This document shows, in pieces, positions 53,633-62,741 of a stretch of 64,000 nucleotides of DNA. How positions within the stretch are numbered: position 1 is the first letter of the stretch; each line of letters begins with the position of its first letter. The notes below the pieces were generated by a model. That model did no database searches and was not told the origin of the DNA. It worked only from the letters and a program-made list of their open reading frames with translations. The DNA is from Methylomicrobium lacus_A (lineage in GTDB: Bacteria > Pseudomonadota > Gammaproteobacteria > Methylococcales > Methylomonadaceae): contig NZ_CP169217.1 in the NCBI RefSeq assembly GCF_041897535.1, positions 744,001-808,000 on the forward strand, written 5' to 3'. Position numbers and translations under genes: made by a program.

Positions 53633-55237
53633 ATGCCTATCGAAAACAACAGCCTGACAAAAAGCGAAGCCGTGCTTGATTACCACCAACGGACCAAGCA
53701 CCAGTTCAATGCGTATGCCAAAGGGCCGGAATCATTGGATTGGGACGATCAACCCAACCCATTTCGCCGTTTTGAAGGCTGTGAAACCGTCCCGTTGCCA
53801 ATGCCGGGTGAGGATGTCGCATGGCTGTTCGGCGACCTGGATCGGCCCGGCAAGATTGCGCCTCAGCCGCTTAACCTGAAGTCGCTGGGCTTATTCCTGG
53901 AGTTGGCGTTGGGCTTGTCCGCCTGGAAACGCTACGGTCCGGATCGCTGGGCGCTGCGCTGTAATCCCTCCAGCGGCAATCTCCATCCTACCGAAGGGTA
54001 TTTGGTCTGCACCGATGCCTCCATTCTGCCCGCGGGCGTTTATCACTATCTTAGCCACGATCACTTGCTGGAACGGCGCTGCGGTTTTACCCCTGAAACA
54101 ATAGAGTCCGCGCTCTTCATCGGCTTGACCTCCATTCACTGGCGCGAAGCCTGGAAATACGGCGAACGCGCTTTCCGCTATTGCCAACATGATATAGGCC
54201 ATGCCCTGGCGGCCTTGAGCTATGCCGCGGCCTGTTTGGGCTGGCGGATAGAATTGCTCGGCGAAACCGCCGACGCCGACCTGGCAAGCTGGCTGGGCTT
54301 GGATCGAAGTGAAGATTTTGTCGAACATGAACAAGAAGCGCCGGATTTGTTTTGCCGCCTGCATATCGACACACGTCATGGCAATTTCGAACCCGCTGAT
54401 TTGTCGGCAAGCCTGCAAAATGCGCAGTGGTTCGGCAAGGCTCAACGTTTGAGCCAACATCATTTTTATCACTGGTCGATCATCGATGAGATCTCCCAAC
54501 ACGCGCAAAAACCCTCCACGCGGGCCGAACGCTGGCAAGCGTCCTTTTGGCCCCTACCCGGCGTCAGTCATGATCAATGTGCAAGCCGTTTGATCCGGCA
54601 GCGCCGCAGCGCTCAGCACTTCAACGCCCGGGCCAAGGAATTAGCGCTGACCGACTTCCAACGGATACTGCAAGCGGTGCTGCCCAACGCCAAAGCGCCT
54701 TTTACCGCCTGGAACTGGCCGCCGCAGGTGCATTTGCTGCTCTTTGTCCACCGTGTAGAAGGAATGGAACCGGGTTTGTATTGCTTGCCGCGCGATACCA
54801 ACGCCGTAAGCGAATTGCGGCAGGCGTTTTCAGAGGATTTTACCTGGGAAACCGTTGCCAGCCCTTTCGCCTTATTCCGCTTGGTTGCCGGCAATGTCCG
54901 GCAGGCCGCCAAAACCTTATCCTGCCATCAAAACATTGCCGGCGACAGCGCATTCAGTCTGGGCATGTTGGCGCGTTTTGCCGACAATATCACCGCGGAG
55001 CCGTGGCGCTATCGACGTTTATTCTGGGAGTGCGGCCTGTTGGGGCAGATTCTCTATCTGGAGGCCGAAGCCGCCGGCGTGCGCGGCACCGGTATCGGCT
55101 GCTTCTTTGACGATGCGGTTCACGGCGTCCTGGGATTAACGGACAACCATTGGCAAAGCCTGTATCACTTTACCATCGGCGAAGCGCTGGAAGATGCAAG
55201 GCTGCAAAGCCTGCCGGCTTACGGCCATTTGCGGTGA
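53633..55237 (+). CDS. SagB/ThcOx-type dehydrogenase (double nitroreductase fold)
   Basis: A 534-residue protein with two nitroreductase-like halves. In the first, PSSGNLHPTEGYLV (about 111-125) is the flavin-binding SagB motif; the second half has SAQHFNARAKELALTDFQ and VRGTGIGCFFDD near the end (about 490-500). SagB-type enzymes use FMN to oxidise azolines to azoles in TOMM peptides, or other substrates. No cyclodehydratase or precursor peptide gene is next to it, so it is a stand-alone member with unknown substrate. ATG at 53633 is chosen; a TTG five codons upstream exists. Confidence 0.85.
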   Translation: MPIENNSLTKSEAVLDYHQRTKHQFNAYAKGPESLDWDDQPNPFRRFEGCETVPLPMPGEDVAWLFGDLDRPGKIAPQPLNLKSLGLFLELALGLSAWKRYGPDRWALRCNPSSGNLHPTEGYLVCTDASILPAGVYHYLSHDHLLERRCGFTPETIESALFIGLTSIHWREAWKYGERAFRYCQHDIGHALAALSYAAACLGWRIELLGETADADLASWLGLDRSEDFVEHEQEAPDLFCRLHIDTRHGNFEPADLSASLQNAQWFGKAQRLSQHHFYHWSIIDEISQHAQKPSTRAERWQASFWPLPGVSHDQCASRLIRQRRSAQHFNARAKELALTDFQRILQAVLPNAKAPFTAWNWPPQVHLLLFVHRVEGMEPGLYCLPRDTNAVSELRQAFSEDFTWETVASPFALFRLVAGNVRQAAKTLSCHQNIAGDSAFSLGMLARFADNITAEPWRYRRLFWECGLLGQILYLEAEAAGVRGTGIGCFFDDAVHGVLGLTDNHWQSLYHFTIGEALEDARLQSLPAYGHLR

Positions 55238-55576
55238 TTTCTCCATTGCCCTCATGCAGAGCCCATCCTTTCGCCAAGCGGAGGCTTTTCAAACGGTGAC
55301 GATTGAAAAGCCCGTCTCTTCAAAAAAACTACGCTCTAAGCAAAGCCTTGACCAACCTGTCCGAGAGCTGATCTTCGGTAAATTGCGGCTCGTTGGGCGG
55401 ATATAACTGATGCTGGCGGGCGTGGTCTTGCCGATCGTCTGCTGCCGCAGGCGATGGCAGACGACTGGCTGCCGGAAATAGCGTTGTCTGTGTTGCTGCT
55501 GGCGTTTGCCTTGATTCATCGACTGCAAACGCGGTTGCTGCATCTTTTCGTCCTACGCACGAGGTTACCGGCAAGG
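55238..55576. other. 339-base stretch between SagB-type gene and modE
   Basis: No firm gene. On the minus strand a frame at 55329-55574 (81 residues, TTG start, ending FTEDQLSDRLVKALLRA) has a protein-like C-terminus and directly follows modE, so it could be a small or decayed gene. I do not recognise it. Confidence 0.35.
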
Positions 55577-56389
55577 CTAAACCGCCGGCCTGATGCCCAA
55601 CATCGGCGCATGAGCTTTAAACAGCGCCCATACCGGCATCCCCGGCGCCAGCGCCAGATTTTGCAGGCTTTGCTCGGTCACCCTCGCGGCCAGAATTTCG
55701 CCGCTGGGCAGCAACACGATGACTTCGGAATCCACCACGTCATGGCGGATGCGCAGCACGTTGCCGAACAGGCGGTTGCGGGCCGAGATGCGTTGATGGC
55801 CGGCGTCAAGCGACAACACGATGTCGGCGCTGTTGATCATCAGCACCGCATCGACGCCGATGCCGATGCCCATCTCGCCAAGCTGCGCCGAGCCGAGTGA
55901 GGCGACGATCCGCTCCCCGCCTTTCAGCAGCACGGTCACCTCGGTATCCTCTTCCGCCCGGTCGATGGCGGTAACAGTTCCGAACAACTGGTTGCGCGTG
56001 CTGGTTTTGACCACCAAACGCTGCAGCAGCAGGACCGTATCCGGGTCGTCGGCAAGGCTGCGGTTCAGTTCGGCGATGAAGGCATCATGCTGACGTTCCA
56101 GACGGTTGAACAACGCCAGCAACGCGCGCCCGGCCGGGGTCAAAGCGCTGCCGCCGCCCTTGCTGCCGCCGGTCGCGGTGTTCAATAAGGCTTGCGGCGC
56201 GCCGTTGTTGGCGCGTTCGAGGATTTGCCAGGCGCCTTTATAGCTCAAGCCCATTTGTTTGGCGGCCTGATTGATCGAGCCGCTCTGCTCGATCGCCCGC
56301 AGCAGGCCGATCACCCGGTCATCCAGCATGCCCGCGAGCCGCAATCGGCCTTCTATCCATTGTTGGGATGCGTTGTCGTTCACACTCAT
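55577..56389 (-). CDS. modE: Molybdate-responsive transcriptional regulator
   Basis: A 270-residue protein. An N-terminal LysR-like winged helix (about 20-120; GSINQAAKQMGLSYKGAW) is followed by two Mop/TOBE domains (about 135-265; TSTRNQLFGTV and ISARNRLFGNV) that bind molybdate. Size equals E. coli ModE. With molybdate bound it represses the mod operon. The ATG at 56389 is chosen because the domain starts there; further upstream the frame enters the operator. It diverges from the porin-mod operon, with one ModE box between them. Confidence 0.95.
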   Translation of the reverse strand: MSVNDNASQQWIEGRLRLAGMLDDRVIGLLRAIEQSGSINQAAKQMGLSYKGAWQILERANNGAPQALLNTATGGSKGGGSALTPAGRALLALFNRLERQHDAFIAELNRSLADDPDTVLLLQRLVVKTSTRNQLFGTVTAIDRAEEDTEVTVLLKGGERIVASLGSAQLGEMGIGIGVDAVLMINSADIVLSLDAGHQRISARNRLFGNVLRIRHDVVDSEVIVLLPSGEILAARVTEQSLQNLALAPGMPVWALFKAHAPMLGIRPAV

Positions 56390-56453
56390 GGTCTGTCCAA
56401 TCAAAAAAACTCGGTGTTTTATTGTTTCACGAATGGAAATAATGTATCGCAAA

Positions 56454-56485
56454 ATATCGTTATGTATTTTTGTATATAACGATAT
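56454..56485. promoter_or_regulatory. ModE operator
   Basis: ATATCGTTATGTA-TTTTTG-TATATAACGATAT: 13-base arms with 12 of 13 positions complementary and a 6-base spacer, matching the ModE consensus of CG-T-TATATA arms. It lies between the divergent modE (start 56389) and porin (start 56575) genes and is positioned to control both. Confidence 0.85.
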
Positions 56486-56574
56486 ATACTGGCGCCGTCC
56501 CAATTCAATGACATGCTTGGGCAACATCCTTTTTGACATCGACTACCACAAGAACGGCGTTTGGCGAGGCGTCC

Positions 56575-58083
56575 ATGAATTCTCAAAGTCAACCCACTCT
56601 CCCTTCCCGTTTTGGCCGCGTGATCGGGCTGCTCGGCATTTCCGCCGGTGTCGTCATCCATCCCGGCCCGACCCATGCGGCCGCGGAAAAGAAAAGCTAC
56701 ACGCAACCGCCGTTCGCGGCGTTTTCGAGTCAAATGCCGGACGCCCTGCTCGGCTCTTACAAATACGAGAGACCGGTCTGGAACCTGCACGATGCACTGG
56801 GCTTGCCCGAATGGCTGTCCCTCTCGCTCGAACAGCGCACCCGCTACGAAACGATGGACGGCAGCTTCCGCAAGGACGGCAAAGGCGGCGATCAGCAGAT
56901 TCCGTTGCAGACCGACCTGTGGCTGGAAGCGCATTCCGAGCGCTGGCGGCTGGGCGGCGAATTTCTGGATGCACGGCAATTCGGCGCCGACAAAGGCTCC
57001 CAAATCAACAATACCCATGTCGATGAGGCTGATTTCATCCAGGGTTACCTGGCCTGGTCCGAGCAGAACCTGGCCCATAGCGGTTTCGGCGTCGAAGCGA
57101 TCGCCGGCCGGCAGACCCTGAATTTCGGCAGCCGCCGCCTGATCGCCCGCAATGCGATGCGCAACACGATCAACAGCTTCGACGGCTTCCGGCTCCGAGT
57201 CGTCGATTACAACCGTTGGCAATTCAATGCCTTCGTGACCAAGCCGGTCGGACGCTATCCGAACGATTCCGAGCAACTGCTCGATCACTTCCACAGCTTC
57301 GACGAACCCGAGGAGCAGGCGTGGTTTTCCGGCGGTTTTTTCGAAGTGTACGATTTGCCCGGCAAGCTCAACGCCGAATTGTACCTGTACCATCTCGCCG
57401 AAGGCGACCGCAAGCGTAGCCAAACCCGCAACCGCCGCTATTTTACGCCCGGCATGCGCTGGTACATCAAGCCCGCCAAGGGGGAATTCGACTTCCAAAG
57501 CGAAACGATCGGCCAGTTCGGCACGGTGCGGGCGACCAAAGAGTCCGGCGACGGCAAGGATCTGGATCACTCAGCCTGGTACCAGCATCTCGACGTCGGC
57601 TACACCTTCGATATGCCCTGGACGCCGCGCTTCGCGTTCGAGTACGACTATGCCAGCGGCGATCACGATCCTAAAGACAATAAGGATCAGCAATTCGACA
57701 CCCTGTTCGGCGCGCGCCGCTTCGAGTTCGGTCCGACCGGCATCTACGGCGCGTTTGCGCGCAGCAACATCAACACACCGGGCTACCGTATCGGCTTTAA
57801 TCCGCATCGATCCGTGCAGGCCTTCGTCAGCCACCGTTTTTATTGGTTGGCCGAAGACAAGGACAGTTGGACGACGGCGGGCCTGCGCGACAAAACAGGC
57901 AAAACCAATAATTTCATCGGCCAGCAGCTGGAAATGTCGGCGCGTTGGAACTGCAACAGCAGTTTGAATTTTGAAACCGGCTGGGCGCATCTCTTCAAAG
58001 GCCCATTCGCGAAAACGACCGCTGGCGCGCCGGACAGCCAGGACGTGGATTATTTTTATGTGCAAAGCCAACTCCGGTTTTGA
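56575..58083 (+). CDS. Alginate_exp-family outer-membrane porin in the mod operon
   Basis: A 502-residue beta-barrel protein with a signal peptide (about 1-35, ending THAAA). It carries features of the Alginate_exp family, namely LSLSLEQRTRYETMDGSF, then GRQTLNFGSRRLIARN (about 180-195), and ends in the aromatic outer-membrane signature YVQSQLRF. Related porins export alginate or take up small solutes. There are no alginate genes here: it is the first gene after the ModE box and is followed by modA after 38 bases. A role in molybdate or other oxyanion uptake across the outer membrane is therefore inferred. ATG at 56575 follows GAGGCG. Confidence 0.85.
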   Translation: MNSQSQPTLPSRFGRVIGLLGISAGVVIHPGPTHAAAEKKSYTQPPFAAFSSQMPDALLGSYKYERPVWNLHDALGLPEWLSLSLEQRTRYETMDGSFRKDGKGGDQQIPLQTDLWLEAHSERWRLGGEFLDARQFGADKGSQINNTHVDEADFIQGYLAWSEQNLAHSGFGVEAIAGRQTLNFGSRRLIARNAMRNTINSFDGFRLRVVDYNRWQFNAFVTKPVGRYPNDSEQLLDHFHSFDEPEEQAWFSGGFFEVYDLPGKLNAELYLYHLAEGDRKRSQTRNRRYFTPGMRWYIKPAKGEFDFQSETIGQFGTVRATKESGDGKDLDHSAWYQHLDVGYTFDMPWTPRFAFEYDYASGDHDPKDNKDQQFDTLFGARRFEFGPTGIYGAFARSNINTPGYRIGFNPHRSVQAFVSHRFYWLAEDKDSWTTAGLRDKTGKTNNFIGQQLEMSARWNCNSSLNFETGWAHLFKGPFAKTTAGAPDSQDVDYFYVQSQLRF

Positions 58084-58121
58084 CAGGCCCAAACACTCTT
58101 CCCTTTCACAGGAGCCTCTCT

Positions 58122-58892
58122 ATGTTTAGCAACTATCGTTATCGTTTGGCGGTCATAGCCGCCGTGCTGTTCGCGGCCTCGCCGGCCTTCGCGGACACGA
58201 CGCTGGCCGCAGTCGCCTCGGACTTCACCAAACCCATGACCGAAATTGCTGCCGCTTTTGAAAAAACCACCGGGCACAGCGCCAAACTGTCGTTCGGCTC
58301 GTCCGGTAAAGCGTTCGCGCAAATTCAAAGCGGGGCGCCGTTTGAAGTCTATCTCTCGGCCAGCGAAAAATACCCGCTGGAACTGGAAAAATCCGGTCAC
58401 GCCGTGGCCGACAGTCATTTCGTTTACGCCATCGGCAAGCTGGTGTTGTGGTCGGCAACGCCGGGCTATGTCGACGTGCAAGGAAATATTCTGAAAACGG
58501 GCGGCTTTAAGCACATTGCTCTCGCCGACCCCACCCATGCGCCCTACGGCGTGGCGGCGGAAGAGGTGATGCAAAACCTGGGCGTTTTGGACAAGCTGCG
58601 GCCCTTGTTCGTACAGGGCGAAAATATCGCGCAAACCTTTCAGTTTGTCAGCACCGGCAATGCCGAACTGGGCTTTATCGCGCTCGCGCAAGTGATCGAC
58701 ACCGGCAGCGGCAACATCGGCACAGGTTCCGGCTGGCTCATTCCCAGCGATCTGCACGGGCCTTTCAGACAAACGGCCGTGTTGTTGAAAAAAGGCGCCG
58801 GCAATCCTGCCGCACTGGCTTTGGTGGATTTCCTCAAATCGCCCGCCGCCTTGGCGATCATCGAAAAGTATGGATTCGGCCGCCCCAACTAA
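58122..58892 (+). CDS. modA: Molybdate-binding periplasmic protein
   Basis: A 256-residue protein with a signal peptide (about 1-24, ending SPAFA) and the ModA pattern: LSFGSSGKAFAQIQSGAPFE (about 54-73), ADPTHAPYGVAAEE (about 133-146) and LGFIALAQV near the oxyanion site. It captures molybdate or tungstate for ModBC. CAGGAGCC lies 7 bases before the ATG. It follows the porin by 38 bases and precedes modB by 16. Confidence 0.95.
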   Translation: MFSNYRYRLAVIAAVLFAASPAFADTTLAAVASDFTKPMTEIAAAFEKTTGHSAKLSFGSSGKAFAQIQSGAPFEVYLSASEKYPLELEKSGHAVADSHFVYAIGKLVLWSATPGYVDVQGNILKTGGFKHIALADPTHAPYGVAAEEVMQNLGVLDKLRPLFVQGENIAQTFQFVSTGNAELGFIALAQVIDTGSGNIGTGSGWLIPSDLHGPFRQTAVLLKKGAGNPAALALVDFLKSPAALAIIEKYGFGRPN

Positions 58893-58908
58893 ACAACCGG
58901 TCAGCCAT

Positions 58909-59595
58909 ATGTTTAACCAAGCCGACATCATTACCCTTTTTTTGACCTTTAAAGTAGCAAGTCTCGCCACTTTAGTCCTGCTGTTGATCGGCACGCCGCT
59001 GGCCTGGTGGCTGGCGCGCACGCATTCCCAATGGAAAGGCGTCATCAATGCGCTGGTGGCGCTGCCGCTGGTGCTGCCGCCGACGGTGTTGGGCTTTTAT
59101 TTACTGGTGCTGATGGGGCCGAACGGCATCATCGGCCGCCTCACCGACTGGCTAGGCATCGGCACCTTGCCGTTCACTTTTTCCGGCCTGGTGATCGCGT
59201 CTGTGCTGTATTCGATGCCTTTTGTGGTACAGCCATTGCAAGCCGCGTTCACTGCGATCGACGAGCGCATTCTGGAAGCTGCGGCTACTTTACGCGCCGG
59301 CCCCTTGGATACGTTTTTCAGTGTGGCCGTGCCGCTGGCGAAGCCAGGATTTTTGACCGCGGTCATTTTAGGCTTTGCGCATACCGTCGGCGAATTCGGT
59401 GTGGTGCTGATGGTCGGCGGTAACATACCCGATAAAACGCGCGTGGTGTCGGTACAAATCTACAACCATGTCGAAGCGCTGGAGTACGAACAAGCGCACT
59501 GGCTGGCAGGCGGCTTGCTGGCATTCTCCTTTACCGTGCTCTTGCTGATGTACACCCTATTGAAAACGCATCCCGTCGCCCATCCAAGCAAATGA
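58909..59595 (+). CDS. modB: Molybdate ABC transporter permease
   Basis: A 228-residue inner-membrane protein with about five helices and the EAA-type loop EAAATLRAGPLDTFFSVAVP (about 136-155), which contacts ModC. Length is normal. Its stop overlaps the modC start by four bases (ATGA). It forms the channel for molybdate. Confidence 0.95.
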   Translation: MFNQADIITLFLTFKVASLATLVLLLIGTPLAWWLARTHSQWKGVINALVALPLVLPPTVLGFYLLVLMGPNGIIGRLTDWLGIGTLPFTFSGLVIASVLYSMPFVVQPLQAAFTAIDERILEAAATLRAGPLDTFFSVAVPLAKPGFLTAVILGFAHTVGEFGVVLMVGGNIPDKTRVVSVQIYNHVEALEYEQAHWLAGGLLAFSFTVLLLMYTLLKTHPVAHPSK

Positions 59596-60671
59596 CTCAA
59601 ACCATCAGCGCCCGCTTTCGCCTCGACTATGGAGACTTTCGTTTCGACGCCGATCTTACCCTGCCGGGTTCCGGCATCACGGTGTTGTTCGGCCCGTCAG
59701 GTTCCGGCAAAACCACATTGCTGCGCTGCATCGCCGGCCTGCAACGGTCGCCGCACGGCTTTCTTTCCGTCAACGGCAAAATTTGGCAGGACAGCGCACG
59801 CAACATATTCCTGCCCACTTATCAGCGCGCGCTAGGCTACGTGTTTCAGGAAGCCAACCTGTTTCCGCATCTGAACGTGTACCGCAACGTCTGTTTCGGC
59901 CTGAAACGCATCGGCAAACGGCCCGCCGACGCCGGCCTCGACCCAACGATCGAGCTGCTGGGCATCGGCCATCTGCTGGATCGGATGCCGGCCCGCCTTT
60001 CAGGAGGCGAACGCCAACGGGTCGCGATCGCCCGGGCGCTAGTCTTGCAGCCGGACATCCTGCTGATGGACGAGCCCTTGGCCGCGCTGGATTTCCAGCG
60101 CAAGCAGGAGATTCTGCCCTACCTGACGCGCCTGCATCAGGAACTGGACATCCCGGTCCTGTATGTGACCCATGCGCGGCAGGAGGTCGCCAAATTGGCC
60201 GATCACCTGGTGGTGTTGCGCGAAGGCCGGGTGCAGGCAGAAGGCCCGCTGACCGAGACGCTGAGCCGGCTCGATCTGCCGCAGGCGGAGAGCAAACAGG
60301 CCGCGATGATCTGGGAAGGCCGCATCGCCGCGCATGAAAGCGACTTTCATCTAACCCGGATCGACTGTGCCGGCATCGAACTCAGCATGCCGCTGATCGA
60401 CGCCCCCGTCGGCACACCGGTGCGCGTGCAGATTTTCGCCCGCGACGTCAGCGTCACGCTGGCCGCGCCGCAGGCGACCAGCATCCTTAACGTACTGCCC
60501 GCGACGATCACCGGCATGGCCGACAGCAGCAACGGGCAGACGGTCCTGCGCCTGAAAGTCGGCTCCCTGCCGCTGTTGGCGCATATCACCAGCAAATCCA
60601 GGCAGCTCTTGAATTTGCAGATCGGCAACAGCCTTTATGCGCAAATCAAAGGCACATCCATTTTAAACTAG
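59592..60671 (+). CDS. modC: Molybdate ABC transporter ATP-binding protein
   Basis: A 359-residue ATPase: Walker A GPSGSGKTT (about 35-43), ABC signature LSGGERQRVAIARAL (about 137-151) and Walker B ILLMDEPLAAL (about 156-166). A C-terminal TOBE/Mop domain (about 290-355) allows regulation by molybdate. It is coupled to modB by a four-base overlap and followed by mop after 17 bases. Confidence 0.96.
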   Translation: MTQTISARFRLDYGDFRFDADLTLPGSGITVLFGPSGSGKTTLLRCIAGLQRSPHGFLSVNGKIWQDSARNIFLPTYQRALGYVFQEANLFPHLNVYRNVCFGLKRIGKRPADAGLDPTIELLGIGHLLDRMPARLSGGERQRVAIARALVLQPDILLMDEPLAALDFQRKQEILPYLTRLHQELDIPVLYVTHARQEVAKLADHLVVLREGRVQAEGPLTETLSRLDLPQAESKQAAMIWEGRIAAHESDFHLTRIDCAGIELSMPLIDAPVGTPVRVQIFARDVSVTLAAPQATSILNVLPATITGMADSSNGQTVLRLKVGSLPLLAHITSKSRQLLNLQIGNSLYAQIKGTSILN

Positions 60672-60688
60672 CATACCGGAGATCGATC

Positions 60689-61117
60689 ATGAAAGTCAGC
60701 GCACGTAATCAGTTCAAAGGCACCGTCAGCGAAGTCCGTCCCGGCTCGGTTTATACCGAGGTAGCGGTTCGCCTGCAAGGAGGCGACACCCTCGTCGCCA
60801 CCATCACCCAGGAATCGGCCAAGGCATTGTCCATCGCCGCCGGCAAACCCGTGATCGCGATGATCAAGGCGCCGCATGTGATCATCGTGACCGATTTCGG
60901 CGGCTACCGCATTTCGGCGCGCAACCAGCTTGCCGGCACGGTCACAGAGGTCAAGCCCGGCGCGATCAATAGCGAAGTCGATATCGAATTGAAGGGCGGC
61001 GAGAAAATTGCCGCGACCGTCACCAACGAAAGCATCGAGGCATTGGGATTACGCCAAGGCCAGGCGGCGACGGCGGTATTCAAAGCCGGCTCGGTGATTT
61101 TGGCGGTTGCCGATTAA
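60689..61117 (+). CDS. mop: Double Mop-domain molybdate-binding protein (molbindin)
   Basis: A 142-residue protein with two tandem Mop domains (about 1-69 and 72-142), each opening with SARNQ (VSARNQFKGTV and ISARNQLAGTV). Such molbindins store molybdate or buffer its level in the cytoplasm. The arrangement equals ModG-type proteins. It is the last gene of the molybdate operon; a small GAGTCA / TGACTC hairpin follows at about 61119-61137. Confidence 0.92.
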   Translation: MKVSARNQFKGTVSEVRPGSVYTEVAVRLQGGDTLVATITQESAKALSIAAGKPVIAMIKAPHVIIVTDFGGYRISARNQLAGTVTEVKPGAINSEVDIELKGGEKIAATVTNESIEALGLRQGQAATAVFKAGSVILAVAD

Positions 61118-61131
61118 TGAGTCACCGAATG

Positions 61132-61262
61132 TCATGACTCCATCACCTGCACATAGGCCCGGCGCAGCAATTCCATTTCGGCCGGCGGCCGGCCGCGCAG
61201 TTCGTGCGGCACGCGCAGTCGGCAAGCGCGGCTTTGCAACAGTTTGTGCGGCGGATCAAGCA
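61132..61262 (-). other. Possible gene remnant, GC-rich
   Basis: On the minus strand a frame reads PHKLLQSRACRLRVPHELRG, then RPPAEMELLRRAYVQVMES and a stop at 61132. The GC-rich, Arg-rich character fits a real C-terminus, but no start or family can be given. It may be the 3' end of a gene cut by the arrival of the AT-rich nicotinamidase gene. Confidence 0.3.
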
Positions 61263-61345
61263 CCATGAAGCGTGATGATTGTCCATCGTTGTATGATTTC
61301 GCTTCGTTGCGTACAATCCATTTCGTCTCTTTCCAAGGAATTTTC

Positions 61346-61948
61346 ATGAAAAAAGCCCTGATCCTTGTTGATATCCAAAATGACTTCTGTGCAAACGGTT
61401 CCCTTGCAGTAAAAGACGGCGAGACGATTATTTCTCTGGTAAATATGTTAAGTGAAGATAAAAAATATGATTTTGTCGTAGCGACTCAAGATTTTCACCC
61501 AAGCAATCATAAATCTTTCGCAAGTGTTAATCACAAAGAGCCATTTTCTGTGATAAAACTCAATGGTCTTGATCAAGTTATGTGGCCTGACCATTGTGTG
61601 CAAGGAACCCAGGGAGCAGAAATGCACCCTGATCTTGATATGTCAAATGTTGTAAAAGTTTTTCCCAAGGGAACTAACCCGGAAATTGATTCATATTCCG
61701 GCTTCTTTGATAATGATAAAAAGTCTTCAACGGGTATGGATGAATGGTTAAAAGCTCAGGGAGTTACCCACGTTGACGTTGTGGGACTGGCTCTTGATTA
61801 TTGTGTTAAGGCTACCGCTCTTGATGCTAAGAGGCTGGGATTTGAAACATCTGTCATTGTAAGTGCGACTAAACCTGTGAATATGACGCCTAATGGCGGA
61901 GAAAAAGCGATTGAAGATCTAAGAAACGCAAACATTAACATTACCTAG
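61346..61948 (+). CDS. pncA: Nicotinamidase/pyrazinamidase-like isochorismatase family protein
   Basis: A 200-residue protein. The catalytic Asp is in LVDIQNDF (about residue 8), the metal site in TQDFHPSNHKSF (about 49-60), WPDHCVQGTQGAEMHPDL marks PncA, and the nucleophile Cys is in GLALDYCVKATALDA (about 150). The enzyme turns nicotinamide into nicotinic acid for NAD recycling. CAAGGA lies before the ATG at 61346. The gene is clearly AT-richer in third positions than the mod operon, suggesting transfer. Its TAG stop is formed by the target TA plus the first G of the inserted IS630 element; without the element the flank also reads TAG, so the protein is unchanged. Confidence 0.9.
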   Translation: MKKALILVDIQNDFCANGSLAVKDGETIISLVNMLSEDKKYDFVVATQDFHPSNHKSFASVNHKEPFSVIKLNGLDQVMWPDHCVQGTQGAEMHPDLDMSNVVKVFPKGTNPEIDSYSGFFDNDKKSSTGMDEWLKAQGVTHVDVVGLALDYCVKATALDAKRLGFETSVIVSATKPVNMTPNGGEKAIEDLRNANINIT

Positions 61949-61979
61949 TACAACGCACCGGAAATTCTCCGAATAATTT

Positions 61980-62741
61980 TTAAACCACCAGAGGCCTTCC
62001 GGTATAAGTCCAGCGAAAAGGCTTAGCGAGGGTTTCATTGAAGAAATCGATAAACTGAAAAATACGTCCTTTCAAATCTGCTCTCGAGGTGAAGCTTGCC
62101 CGTTTGAGCAAGCGACGGGATAGAATGCCAAACCAAATCTCGATCTGATTCAGCCACGAGCAATGCTTGGGCGTATAAACAAAGCGAATGCGATGGCTTT
62201 CGTCCTGCAAAAAAGCCGCGCGGGAGTTCATATCCCGTAGTACTCCGCGTTCCCCTTTCACGCCCAAGTCCTCGTCAATTCCGCAGGCTTTGGCGATCCA
62301 TTCCACCAGCGTCGCGGATTTATGGGTGTTCAACTGATCGGCCACAAACAGCCATTGCCCCTGAGGGTCTGTGGCGACGGTTTGCTGCACGTGGGCGACA
62401 AAGTCAGCTTCTGTTCGTGTGTCCTGAACAGTGGGCGCAATGACCTTGCCTGTTGCCACCTCGAAGTTGGCAATCAGGGCTTGGGTGCCGTGGCGCCGGT
62501 ATTCGTACTCGATCCGTTCCGGCTGTCCGGGTTGCATGGGCTGTGCGGGGTGAATGCGCTCCAGGGCCTGAATGCCGGTTTTTTCATCGATGCTGATCAC
62601 GTGAATGCCTTGCGCATGCAGCGCCGGGGCTTGCCGATACAGGTCGCATACCGCTTCGACGTTGACCTGGAAGGTGGCTTCATCGTCGATGGTGGGATTC
62701 AGCCAATAGCGCGTTCGATGCGGCTTTAGCTGACCCTGCAT
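61980..62741 (-). CDS. IS630 transposase, catalytic DDE part (copy 2)
   Basis: Identical in translation to the frame at 23179-23940, with the same DDE residues (ISIDEKTG, LFVADQLNTHKS, WLNQIEIWFG). It overlaps the DNA-binding frame by 62 bases. Confidence 0.88.
   Translation of the reverse strand: MQGQLKPHRTRYWLNPTIDDEATFQVNVEAVCDLYRQAPALHAQGIHVISIDEKTGIQALERIHPAQPMQPGQPERIEYEYRRHGTQALIANFEVATGKVIAPTVQDTRTEADFVAHVQQTVATDPQGQWLFVADQLNTHKSATLVEWIAKACGIDEDLGVKGERGVLRDMNSRAAFLQDESHRIRFVYTPKHCSWLNQIEIWFGILSRRLLKRASFTSRADLKGRIFQFIDFFNETLAKPFRWTYTGRPLVV

Noticed and set aside
56419..57570. A 383-residue minus-strand frame opposite the porin
   Set aside because: It crosses the ModE box and the modE promoter and mirrors the porin codons; no motif.
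56575..58083. Role in alginate export
   Set aside because: No alginate polymerase, epimerase or lyase gene is near, and the gene is inside a ModE-controlled operon.
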